Assembly (NCBI RefSeq): GCF_027942865.1
Contig: NC_134519.1
Coordinates: 20,060,248 to 20,124,247 of the forward strand
Origin: Odontesthes bonariensis
Taxonomy: Eukaryota > Chordata > Actinopteri > Atheriniformes > Atherinopsidae
Reading direction: 5' to 3'
Length of the DNA: 64,000 nt
The notes beneath the pieces were generated by a model that had not been told where the DNA came from, searched no databases, and worked only from the letters and a program-made list of their open reading frames with translations. The first letter of the stretch is position 1. Every line of letters begins with the position of its first letter. The position numbers were made by a program, and so were the translations under genes. Positions 52,795 through 64,000 of this stretch are shown here, one piece after another.

Positions 52795-53742
52795 TGTGCA
52801 CATTATTAGGCAACAAGTAGGTATGCATGATTAGCAGGGAACTTTACAATAAAGAATTTTCCCCAGCTAACTTGTTTGTTCTCAGTTGTTGGAGTAAGCG
52901 TCATAAATATGTAACACAAGTGAGGAATTAAATCATATCTTTTACTGTTTTAATATTATTGAAGGACCATTCTTCTTAGTAACCACCGTTAAGTCTTCTT
53001 CCATGGACTCATGATTGTGAGTATTGATCAGCTTTTGTTGACGAACAAAGCATCTTAAAGGCTGTCAAAAAAGGTTTATTGTCTTCTCTCATTGTAAAAC
53101 CTCCTGTTTGAAAAGGACACGCAAGTTCTCAATAGGATTAAAGTCAGGTGAGGAGGGCGGCCACAAAATCATTCTGTCACCTTTAAGGCCTTTGTTGGCA
53201 GCATGAAAGAGGAGTACTGAATGGGATGTCCTGCTTAAAGAGCGCATCATTGAATGCAGCAGACTTCTCCTGTCTCCATGAATGATACAGCCTAGAGTAG
53301 CTCTCATTTCATCTGTCCGTAAACATTTTGAAAAGTCAGTCATCAAGGGTTTTTGTGATGCTTCTTATCTTATTCCGTGGAGGTCGGGCAACATACCCTG
53401 AGTGATTACTCGACACTCCCAGTATATTGCAGTTCTGGAATTAATGGATTCCTGGTAGCTTCAAGCTGCTACTGTTCTCTTTTTAATATGTATTTTTACA
53501 CTCTGTTAATGCTTCACAGGGTTATGTGGTGGAAGCATCTCTGTTAAATACCCTTTTCTCATCCATTTTACCTGAGACAACAAAACTACCTAATTTAAAT
53601 GAGCACCTTATAAATTGTGCATCCTCCCACTTTGCACATTATACATACCGCCTGAATTGATACACACTTAAGTTTACAGTTTGAAAATATATAAGGAAAT
53701 AATAATGTTAGAAAAGTCACTTGCCTAATGACTGTGCATGCT
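52795..53742 (-). mobile_element. Tc1/mariner-like transposon fossil with recognisable ends
   Basis: On the minus strand 53346-53089 encodes a transposase piece with ILWPPSSPDFNPIENL, matching the Tc1/mariner block PxSPDxNPIEN just before the last catalytic acid. Ends are present: GTGCACATTATTAGGCAA at the left (about 52796-52815) and, inverted at the right, TGCACAGTCATTAGGCAAG (about 53722-53742), giving degenerate terminal inverted repeats around a body of roughly 950 bp. Only a C-terminal part of the transposase is legible. It is an inactive, internally deleted copy, and a different family from the Tc1 fossil at 32.5 kb. Confidence 0.75.
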
Positions 53743-55780
53743 GTACATATGATATGCACATGAGTTCAAGGGAGCTCTCCACAGACCTGCGAGGCAGAAT
53801 TGAATTTAGCAACAGAGTGGGGAATATGACCCTGAAGTGCAAAACAAAACATCATCACAAAAGACACAACAACAAACCCCCAAAACACAAGAAAATTAAA
53901 CCAATGTATCGAAAAGCATTTATTTTCTTGCATTTATTTTCTTTTTTTTGTGTATATGTGTGTGTGGGTGTTTCCTGAAGTGTGATTGTTGGCAAAATTT
54001 TATTGTGCATTTCTCTTTGTTTTTGATTATCATTACTGTTCTTTCTAATCTAGCTGTCCTGCATCTCGAGGCCACTATAGAAGCTGAAGAAAACACCATC
54101 AAGAAAACATCAGAGTAGAGTAATTTGAACCCACTTGAACAGATCCAGCCAAAGTTTGGCCCTAAACCCAGCAAGGGCATCGATATCAGGACACACCTGC
54201 ATTGATGTTAACCATTCACCCTTGTTGCGCTTGCATGTTTCTGCTATGAATAATGGCAGAAACATCCAAAGAAAAGGTGTGAGAGGCTTGTTGTTGCTTT
54301 GTCACTGAGGAGAACTGTTTGTCCATTTGTGAGGGGGAAAGAAGCATGGTATCTATTTCAAGCCCTGTCAAGGGCTTTCGGCGGGGGGGTGGGGGGGGCA
54401 AAAGGGGTGAGGCTTTCATTTTCATCCAATGCTTTCCTTTAAACAAGATCACTTAGAAACTCACCTACAGACATGCTAATTACCGGGCTCCCAGAATGGA
54501 AAAAAACTGGAGGATGTTCCTGAGTAACACAACTGTGTTGATTTTTAAACCTTTCTTCTTTGACTTAGGAGACCCAGTAGAAACTCTGTAGCCTCTCATC
54601 AGGGTTTTTTTTTTTTAATGGAGCATCACAGCAACATCCACACACAACAGTGGTCAGAGTTTTAGCTCAGGTATGACTGCAGGACCAACAGCATTGGATT
54701 TGATTATATATCAATATATATATATGTCATTTACTTATTTCAGAATAACATTAAAAAGAAAACTTTTCCTGTAGCAACTAAAAAAAACAAAAAACTACAG
54801 ATTCACAAGAAACACAAAGGTGTTTCTTTGTGTTAGACGTTTTCCTCTGAATATTCAACAAACACTGGGAAAAGAAACACATTTCTGAGTTTGACTGCCT
54901 GGACTATTACCAGAATATGGTGTCCTCACCGATTGCATTTATGTTATTGTACTTTATTTTATTTCACTTGACTTCCACATCCTTATATGGATGAACTCCA
55001 ACAGGAAATGAGAGAGACAGTGACAAACAGCGGACACAATAAATAAATAAAGGATATTTAATGAAGGGAATTATTAACGTCAAATATATAAAGCAATTTC
55101 CTCAAGAAAACTATAATCATTGATGGGAAGGAGGGTGGAAAAATCAAAAAACTGACATCCGTGTTAAACTTATGAAAAGATAAAGATGTATTGTTTTTAC
55201 AGACTCTGTTTGCTTTTTCAACACATGATAAAACATTTAACACGACCACCTCTGGGGGAATACTTAACAGCTTGTTTTTTAAACTGAACATGGGATACCC
55301 AGTGGTTGTAAATGTGAGAATTTTCATTTCGATAAAAGTCACAGAACAGTAGGCTATAAAATAAATAGCCCAGTTTTGCCACATCCATATGTATCTGATA
55401 TAAACAATGCGATGTTTTTGCCTCCAACATTTGATTCACACAGCGTTTAGCACGAGATTACCCACACCTGTATTTAAACCTCCTCTTTTTAGCTCACAAC
55501 ACGTCATGTGCAAGAACGTTGTCCCTTGTTTAAAACTTGTTTCCTGTGGTTTAAACATGTCGGAGGCATGAAGAGAAAACTAGATCCCTTTCTGCGTACT
55601 GCAGATCCGCCTAGATTTGTGAATGAAAGAGGCTGCGGTTGGTTTGTCTCCCTCTGTCCGCAGCGGAGGGGGTTTCCTCAGTCGCCTGTAGGAAGGCGGG
55701 AACTAAACTTCGGGCTTCTCCTGCCTCTAAAACCAACACACCCACAGGGCGCCAATGGGAAGGTGGAACAACAGGTAGGC
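53743..55780. other. Intergenic stretch upstream of bok
   Basis: No exon recognised. It holds a G-rich hairpin-plus-quadruplex candidate at 54360-54408, a TA repeat near 54708-54725 and A/T runs. Its last few hundred bases become CG-rich as the bok promoter approaches. Confidence 0.5.
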
Positions 55781-56080
55781 GTCCTCTAACTGCGTCGCTC
55801 AGCTCCAACTGTCTGTGCTTTGCGGCTAACGAGTGGACCGAGTGGACCATGCGCTCTGCGGGAAATGAAAGCTGGACCGGAACTTTACCTGGTGTTTGTC
55901 TAATTGCCTGACACAATTAAACTGGAGTGAAGAGATTTCTTCTCTTACAGTCGAGTTTTTTCTTTTTTGGGGGGCGGCCGGGAAACACTACAGAGAGCTG
56001 CTCTGAAAGGCTTCCTTCATATTGCAGGATCAATTCCATTATTATATAGGAGACATCTCACTGTGGAAGACATGCTGAGG
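55781..56080 (+). other. bok promoter-proximal region and 5' UTR exon
   Basis: CG-richer sequence, with a CCAAT box upstream (within GCCAATGGGAAGG, near 55752), leads to a donor GAGG then GTAAGG at 56080/56081. The next exon starts at 56476 after CCTCACAG and contains the ATG, so a non-coding first exon ending at 56080 is likely. Its 5' edge is a guess. Confidence 0.45.
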
Positions 56081-56596
56081 GTAAGGGCAGCTTTTCTTGG
56101 CGTGCATTTCAGTTGATTTTTTAATTTTTTTTTTTTACAGAAATGTTTGACTTTGTCCCGTTGCTTTAGATTGATGGCGGATGCAGAGGTGATACTGCCC
56201 CACCAACACACACATTTTTCCTGTTATCATGTGGCATCAGTGCTTGTTGTTGCATAATCCAAGAAGTGTAGCAATATCTTGACTATCCCGCCGTGTGACT
56301 CACAACAATAACGCCTCCATTATGTTCTTATGTAATTTTTCGGGTCCGTTTCAGACTGAATAATTTTACACACCTACCTTACCTGTAAATGTGAAGACCG
56401 TGCACAATATCTGTCACACTCTGTTTTGTGGTTGCTTTTGCCTTTCTGATCCAACATGTCATCTTGTCCTCACAGCTGCCATTTTACCCTCGTCACTAAT
56501 CTTGGCTCGTCTGGGAGAAATCCAGGACAGTCTTGATTACACAGCTGATCCCTGAGAGGTCAGACACACTCTGACCCGGATTCCCTGCTGGCGAAC

Positions 56597-59500
56597 ATGG
56601 AGGTTCTCCGGAGGTCTTCTGTGTTTGCTGCAGAGGTCCTGGATGTCTTTGACCGATCGCTCACTGAGAAGGAGCTGGTGTCCCAGTCTAAAGCGCTGTG
56701 CAGAGACTACATCCTGTCCAGACTCAACCAGAATGGGCTGGGATGGTCCAAAAGTGAAATTAATTTCTCTCCCTGCAACGCAGCTCTCGCTGAGGTGTCC
56801 CTGGTGCTCCTCTGTCTCGGTAAGGAACAGTCTAAGAAAACTGCAGTGAATGACTTTTATTTATTTTTTAATTTTTTTTGCCAAAATGGTATCAGAAAAA
56901 AAATAAAAATAAAATCCATTTAATTGTCCTCATTCACATCTTGACAAAAAAAGGACACAAAATGGATAAACCATGCAAATGTTTTGAATATAAAACAGAA
57001 ACTATAAAACGGACCTGTAAAAAGTGTTGCATTGAGACTTGTCAAAAGCTTTTTTTGGGGAAGTTTGAGGTGATAATAGTTACTTCTGCTTGTGTTTATT
57101 TGCAGATTTGAATTTGGACTAAATGTTCATCCACTGGATAACTGGAAACAGTTTGATTAACAGTTGATCAGTTTATCAATTCAATTGACCCTTAAAGCAA
57201 TCTACTCGTGAGCTCATGACGTCAGTTCTTCCTCTTGGGTCATAAAAGCAGAGTTGCTTCGTTTTAATCTACTGTTTGTCAAATTAGGTGTGTGAAATGA
57301 GACTGCTCAACATAGCAGGAAGTGATCAATTATAGATATGGAATATAAGAAACCATACTGAATAAGTCTTTAGACCTGACACACAGTGATTTATACACAC
57401 ACACACACTGTCTGCGTTGACTATTTTAAGACACGATAAGCTTGGAACAAGTGATGAGTAAAACAATCAGGTCTCTAAATGGGACACAGACTCAGATTGT
57501 CGAGCTTTCTCCTCATATTTGGTTGATTATGGTGAATTTGAATGCTTGTGTGGCAGCTACGTAATTTGTTTAGTCTCATTCATACAGTTTGAAAATGTTC
57601 TTCCTAAAAGACTTTCCACTCTTTCTGTCTCTGCTTCCCCTCCTGTTCCTAGGCGACGAGCTGGAGTGTATACAGCCCGGTCTGTACAGGAACGTGGCGC
57701 GGCAGCTTAACATTTCTGTTGCCATGGAGAACATGGTTTCAGATGCCTTCCTCGGCGTGGCAACAGAGATCTTCTCAGCAGGTACAGTACTGGCCAACTG
57801 TGAACCTGGAGGTGTTGATGATGAGCTAGCTGGAAACTAAACATGTCTTAAAGAGACAAAGGAGAACTGTCAGCACAGGAAGTGACTTTCACTTGTGACT
57901 GCAGATGGAGGCAGTTAGTGTGATTTAACAGGTGTGACTCTGCAGTTTTCTTCAGGTCTTTTTGGCTCCGAGGGCCTTTCAGTGAGTGTGAGTGGGTGTG
58001 AATCAGATGTAGGTGGAGGGACTCTTCATTAGTTCTACAATCTAAGTTTAGAAACTTTGTTTCCTGAATGCAGCCTCTGGCTTCTCGTCAGTGGAGTTTG
58101 TTCCTTGCTGTGGTTACAGCCTTGCAATCAGATCTAAAAGAACTAAGAGTTCTTTCGATGGAAGGTTTTGTATAACATGTGGTTTGCAACTTGGCGTTCA
58201 CAAGATAATTGCCAAAATTGGAAGAAAAAGGTCAATCAAATAAACAAAGTTGAAGTCAGGTTATCATGGAGGAGAACAGAACATAAAGACAAAAAAACCC
58301 TTCCAGGGCTTAAATAGCAAAAGGCTTAATTACAGTCATCATTTTCAAACTGATTCTCATTTATATAATCAGCTAATTTAGTTACAGCTCATGTGATCTC
58401 GTATAACCCTGTCAGCACAGTAGCAAAGCAGTCTTTTTTCCTGTTTTACCTTGTATTGAATTATTATTATACAACTGGACATGCTGAGGTTCAGCTGGAA
58501 AGATCATGAGACCAGACTGTATCCTTCGTGGCTTCTTCTCAGCCCACATTTATTCTCGAATGCAGCCTCTGAATGGTTCAAGTTTTAGTGGCTTTTAAGA
58601 CCAAATTCTCCTGACAACGCATTCATCGTGGCCTTCTTACTCTTTTCTGTCTTGAGAACAGCGCACTCAGACCTTATTTGGTGTTGTAAAATTTGGTGTC
58701 TCCAAATACAGAGAATCATACTTTAATGGTCTTCAATTCTTTTAAATGTGCAACGTTTCATCCTTTGATAGATGACTTGATGTGAAGGTAAACAACTAAG
58801 ACCTTACTATTTTTGAGTCGAGGGGATTTCAATTGGTCTGATTAACAGTTTGACATCTGACACATGCAGTATGCACATAGCAAAAATCTCATCGGAAATG
58901 ATTCCTTTTTTTAATGCTTTCTTTAACGACTAATGGAAGTCGGCAGTGGGATCAGAGGAGCAAACGATGGTCTTCACTTGACCTCAATCTGTGATGCCTG
59001 AGGATGCAGTCAAATAGTCAAAAGATTCATCCCAAGCCTTTTGCTAAACACTTTCTCTTGACTTCAGTGGAAAACAGCACACGGCCTGGTAAAGATTTAA
59101 AAGAGAATTTATAAGGAGTCAGGAAAAGACGGGCACAGTTTAACAAGAATCGACGTGCACTTCATTTCTGCTAAAGCTGACGCATTGATGGGCTAAAAAA
59201 GGCGGATTAGATATTTCGCCTCACGCACTCTCACTATCTTGGTCCATGCCACTTACATAAGCCCAGTAAAAGAAAATAGTAATGGTTAGAAGGTTGAAAG
59301 CATAAACAAGTGGGATTATCTTATTTCCTTCCATAAAAGATGGCCTAGTGTTTCCTTGATTGAAAAGATGATAAATGACTCCTTGAAGCTCATTTGCTTA
59401 GCATTTAGAAAATGCGACAGCTCTGGTCATGGCAGCCAATTACTTCAAGGCCTTTTGCTCTTAGGAATCTTCTTAAGGAAAAAAAGATTTTTCATCCGTA

Positions 59501-62500
59501 CATGGATGATTAATGGTTGGTTCATAAGGTTACAGTTTTTTCCTCCTTGAATTTTTCTAAGGCCACAAATCTCTGTTGGCTGCTGGTCAAACTCCAGTTC
59601 AGCCTTTCTTTTTACTGCAGATCTAATCTTGATTCTTGTTGTCCTGAAAACAGATAGCCTTTGCACATTATTAAAAGCAGCAATTACATTTTGAAGTGCC
59701 CAAATAAAAAGTGACTTGTCCTCTGTATGAGCCTTGGGGATAGATTAGAAAGTCAGACTGCAGTGTGATGAACATGTAAGACCTGGCGTGTTGCCTGGAA
59801 ATACCCAAAACAGACTTGCCTGATATAATTTTCATGCTTGTGTTCTGGCCAAATTTCCCATCGTTTTGACGTCACAAGGCTGTAATTTGTGGAAACGGCG
59901 TGGGATTCCTCCTGAAGGAAAAACAAACTGGTGAACCCAGGCTGATCCAGCCTTCTGGGATGGGTTGAAACCTGGATATAAATAGGGAAAAAAAAACATA
60001 CAAATTTTTCCTGACATCTGGAATTTGCTTTGAAGCAAACCTTTTAGGTTTCTGGTATTCGTTATTCTTTCACCACAAAGGAATAACATGCAAACATGGG
60101 TTTTGATGGAGTGTAGCAGCCGTCTGTACTGTGGTGTCTTCAATAAAATCAACATGGCTCATCTATCTTCTATCTATCTTCTCCTGCCTCCCACTCCTGC
60201 TCATTCTTTTCCCGCCCTCTTCTCTTTATCCCTGACAATCTCGTCTCTATTCTTGGCCTGCTTCTCAGTAGGGAGTGAGACATGACGTGCTCTGACAGCT
60301 TCCATGGACAGTTATCTCATTTAAGCTCACCCAGATCTCTCCCCTTATAGCCAGTCAGACGCTGCAGGTCAGCGCTAAAGAACATTCATGACAAAGCAAG
60401 CTGAGCTAAGAGAGGCCAATGCCATTAAGCCCTGCCCTGCATCAATGATGGCTGTTATAACAGCCTCTGCTTCTGGGGCAATGTACCTGGAAATGGCCGG
60501 GTGACCTTATTTCTTATAGCAGGCAAGTTCAAGTTTTGATGTCGTCTGTTCTCAACATGGGATTAAGTAAGAAAAAAGGACCAAGTCTTGCTTTTGAAGC
60601 TGTGCTGAAACTGCATCAGTGCTTTACCTTCAGTGAAATGGCAGCATATTCTCACCCTGTTTAATTGACATCCGGGTGGTGTTATAGAATGTCTAAGCAG
60701 TCACATTAACAGACACGCTCTGGTTTGATGACTTGGACCTGGCATTTACTGTTTATTCCAGTGCAAGGTCCGCAGACTTCCCCACATGTGCCATGTCGGA
60801 TCAGACTATGTAACAGCAGCCTCAGTGGAGATGGGTGTTATCGCTCGAAAAAGAGCACTGATATTATATATGGCAGTTTATTGATTCCAGTCAAGAAATT
60901 CTGCCCCAATGAAGGAGTGACGCACGTCTTCTGAATGGAGGGTTACTTATGGTCCTCGTCCGTCAAACTGCTCTGTGACCGCAAGACACAATCAATAGCT
61001 TTAGCTGCTGAAGCTTAACTCGGATTCAGTTTTAGCACGGATGGAGCGGCGCTTTAGTCATACACTAATGATTAAAAACAAGTGTTTTTTTTTTTTTGAA
61101 ATATCCATACAGACGAGGATGATGAAATCTAACCCGCTGTTGTTTTATTTGTCTTTTTGCTGTAGGTATAACGTGGGGTAAGGTGGTGTCCATGTATGCA
61201 GTAGCTGGAGCCCTGGCAGTGGACTGTGTCCGACAAGGCTATCCCACTACGGTGCATGTCTTAGTGGACAGTCTTGGACAGTTTGTTCGCAAATTCTTGG
61301 TTCCCTGGCTGAAGAGGCGGGGGGGATGGGTGAGTGTCTGCTGCTGTAATTTCTGATAATCTTGTAAATTAGGAACACGATGCCTGAGTAGTACTGTGCG
61401 GTTTGCTACTTGAGAAATGGCCTATCATTTCTGCACCGCTGCTGTGTGATTTTGGGTTTGACATATTTTGGGCACGCTCATAAAGCTAAAATGTGAAAGG
61501 CTTAGATCATCTTAAAAACCTAGATGGGTAAAAGCACTCCCAGCTTCCCAAAGGATTAAAGAAGTAGCATTCAGTTATTTTGTCAGTGGCTCTTCTGTAG
61601 AAACTTGAGTGATTCAATTGAGATCTTATTGTTCAGATATCAGTTTGCTCCCATAAACTCTGAAACTCAGCAGAGACAATCTAATGATACTCAGTCATGA
61701 CTGAAAACTGAGCTTCTCTCAACTTGTCACTGCTTCTTTTAGTAAATCTGATCTGACCTAAGCTTTCTAGTGCTTGGTTCCGATGCTTGTTGTGTTTCAC
61801 TCGAGTAACGCTTATTTGATCAGTTGCTCTCTCTTTACCATGTCAGTTGTGTTGTTTGTTCAGATGCATTAAATCTGTTGCCTTCTCCAAAAAAAAAAAA
61901 AAAGTTTTCTCTCGAATTGGCTCATTTCACTGTAATAACAGAGAAACCATATTGGTTCATGTTCTTATGATATTATTGTTATTCTGGCTTAAAGTCATGA
62001 GTACTTCCTTATCACTAAATCTGATCGTTAAGTATAATTTGATTTGGTTTCATGTACTACTGCGGTGATGATAGATGGTAAGCAGTAGCTTGCTTGATCT
62101 GGCCTTGTATTATAATATCATTGTTTTTTCTTTTACTTGACTCCTAATTACAGTATATTTAGCAAATGACTATCTACAGTGGTTCTAACTCCCCATGTTA
62201 GAATCTTGAGTATATTTCATTATAATAAGCATCTTTCTGCATTTATGTTTTAATTACCTCATTTGACATTTTCAGTAAGTAATTCAAGTGTTAAATACAG
62301 TCAAATTACTGATACTTCAGCATTATTAATGCGAGATACTTTAATTTGCAGCTTTCTTTTCAGTTGGGGAGGGTTTCCTAGGTTCTTTGGGGTAAACGAA
62401 CACGGTGTTTAAAGTTTTAATTGCGCCCTTTGGAATAATACCTTTTAAGGATCCTCAAATTGAGAAAAATGTCTTGTGCTTCCATGTCCTAAGATTTGGA

Positions 62501-62891
62501 TATGAATCTGCCCAACCTTGAGGTCCGTCGATGCGCGAGGCCCCGTGAGACGGCATGGTTCGCACATCCCATGTATAGGTTTTGCAAGCAGGGGACTACA
62601 TACAAGGTGTTTTGGGATGTTCAGGAGCAGCTGACTTCTGTGGAAATGAGCTTTGTACTTTGAAACTCCACAGACCTTTTATTTTCACCAAGGGGGAAAA
62701 AAAAAAACATCTGAAAGACCAATTCAACCGCACTCGGGCTCATATTTCTGTTTCCCTCCTGCCAGGTGGAGATCACAAAGTGTGTGGTGAAGAAGGATCT
62801 CACCCCTGAACACAACTGGCTGTCCTCTGTCATTGAGTCCACCAAGTACTTCCTCACCACAATGTACGTGTACGTCATGAAGGAACCGTGA
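56597..62891 (+). CDS. bok: BCL2-related ovarian killer, pro-apoptotic BCL2-family effector
   Basis: BAX/BAK-like effector that permeabilises the mitochondrial outer membrane; in mammals its level is set by ER-associated degradation. Four coding exons: 56597-56819, 57653-57781, 61166-61329 and 62766-62891; phases close at 213 residues (human 212). N-terminus MEVLRRSSVFAAEVLDVFDR. BH3 spans the first junction (LLCLGDELECI). BH1 is ITWGKVVSMYAVAGALAVDC. BH2 includes WLKRRGGW. The C-terminal anchor is YFLTTMYVYVM, weakly hydrophobic as in other BOKs. The ATG has a matching human N-terminus and lies 121 nt into its exon. Introns 2 (3.4 kb) and 3 (1.4 kb) are large. Fish have one or two bok copies; which one this is cannot be told here. 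Confidence 0.97.
57782..61165 (+). other. Large bok intron 2
   Basis: About 3.4 kb without recognisable exons, nested genes or transposons. It has a T run near 61085. Short open frames (for example 59356-59550 and 60725-60934) show no family resemblance. Confidence 0.6.
61330..62765 (+). other. bok intron 3
   Basis: About 1.4 kb, AT-rich, with A runs near 61890 and 62697. No nested element recognised. Confidence 0.6.
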
Positions 62892-63835
62892 ACGGCTGAG
62901 ATGGAGCAGAGTAGTGTTCGTATTGAGGGACTGTAACCTCAGACTTGTCAATATAAACTTGAGGTGATCGATGTGCTTGATAAGGATCGAGCCTGCCGGC
63001 AGATTTTTTTGTCTGTTGCTGAATGGCCATCAACAAATGTTTTTTTTTCAGCGGCGTGCTCGTGTTGTCTCAGTGTCGGGTGAGCCTGCAAGTGATTACC
63101 CTTCATCCAAAGAGTAGTCACCATGATATTAAACGGCATCTTTTGCGTCATTCCACCTCTCCTCCACTTTTTCTCACTGCTTCTAACGACTGCAGTAAAC
63201 CAGGCTTCTTCAGTGTAATGTGGGGCTGTTCATACTGCAGATGTTAACGGTCTGGTGCACATTGTGAGGTTTTTTTTTTTCTTTTTTTAAAGAATATATA
63301 TTTCAAGAGGAGTGATGACGGTGAAAGCTGGGTTTGTAAAGAAACTGATGCTCAGCTGGCTGAGATGGTACTTTTGAGGTTTCTAGGTCTTTAAAAAAAG
63401 GCCCTTTTTACAAAAAGTGTTTCGGGAAGCTTTGAGTTCACGCTTCAGAGCAATATCGGGTGATATTAACTGTTTACACTTAATAACTTTAAGCTATTGT
63501 ACCTTACCAAAGCACAGTGTTTCGTTCCAAATATGATCAGAAATTTTTCTAGTAAATACTCTGCAATTTGAGGCACAAGTTAGGAACATTGTGTCTTCTA
63601 GTGTCCATTTATTAGCCAAAGAACTTAGGACTACTACAAACTGAATGTGAATATTTTGGCTCTACTGATTTCTGTTTTTAATCTGTAAATTTATTTATGA
63701 TTTTAATCTTATTTCTTTTATAATTTTGGTTATCACCAACAACTGAAACCATTGCACTATAAAGACTGCCCCTACAACAGCTCTTCAGAATGATTGTGTG
63801 TTATGGGTGTCACTTTCACAGTGTTGATCAATAAA
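62892..63835 (+). other. bok 3' UTR with poly(A) signal
   Basis: About 0.95 kb of non-coding sequence after the stop codon, ending at AATAAA (63830-63835). A second AATAAA lies near 63881. ATTTA-like motifs are scattered in the last 300 bases. Confidence 0.65.
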
Positions 63836-64000
63836 TGAATGTGGCTGATTGTGTGTTTTTTATTTTTTTTTTAAATCCACAATAAAACTTAACCAAATCC
63901 TCAATGATGGACTTGTGAAACTTTATTCCACTGAAAATTGAGCAGATTACGAGGTCTTTGAAAGCCTTTCCTTTGAAGTAGCCTCAGTAATGCAAAGCAA

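Noticed and set aside
55508-55916. Overlapping open frames on both strands just upstream of bok
   Set aside because: They sit in the CG-rich promoter and 5' UTR region, where stops are rare, and do not resemble any protein.

Overview
This is a eukaryotic nuclear window, almost certainly from a ray-finned (teleost, probably percomorph) fish. The genes are vertebrate genes split into short exons with GT-AG introns. The background is AT-rich with many long A/T homopolymers. The interspersed repeats are typical fish ones: Tc1/mariner fragments, an L2-type 3' tail, a LINE with a restriction-like endonuclease end, and an LTR-type element. The species cannot be named from sequence alone.

Layout: (1) 1-3302, minus strand: the 5' half of a serotransferrin gene (tf), complete N-lobe plus the first residues of the C-lobe, cut by the window edge. 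(2) 5763-10180: a tandem A-B-A-B-A array of an LTR-retrotransposon-like unit of about 2.2 kb, carrying a 33-bp minisatellite that encodes an Ala/Pro/Glu repeat. (3) 10.2-16.2 kb: gene-poor, with a LINE fragment. (4) 16257-23496, minus: ubxn7, a p97/VCP adaptor, with an NRF1-like and a ZNF143-like site upstream. (5) 27246-31327, minus: ppp1r7 (SDS22). (6) 31.3-35.9 kb: gene-poor, with a Tc1 fossil and a SINE-like repeat. (7) 35965-38321, plus: a six-exon MHC class I-like gene lacking the alpha-3 domain, matching the teleost 'H' lineage. (8) 40940-44477, plus: cdc20. (9) 46393-48649, minus: elovl1, convergent with cdc20 and separated from it by a MITE-like inverted repeat. (10) 49.3-55.8 kb: gene-poor, with a second Tc1/mariner-like fossil. 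(11) 56597-62891, plus: bok, with a 5' UTR exon and 3' UTR.

The genes are not an operon; each has its own promoter and cellular role: iron transport, p97-linked ubiquitin processing, PP1 regulation, a probable immune signalling receptor, APC/C activation, very-long-chain fatty acid elongation and mitochondrial apoptosis. The exon models were assembled by hand from splice signals and conserved protein sequence; phases close across every junction given. The most notable item is the H-lineage MHC class I gene, with a decayed ectodomain and a tyrosine-bearing cytoplasmic tail. Next are the tandem LTR-like array and a cdc20 whose KEN box reads KET.
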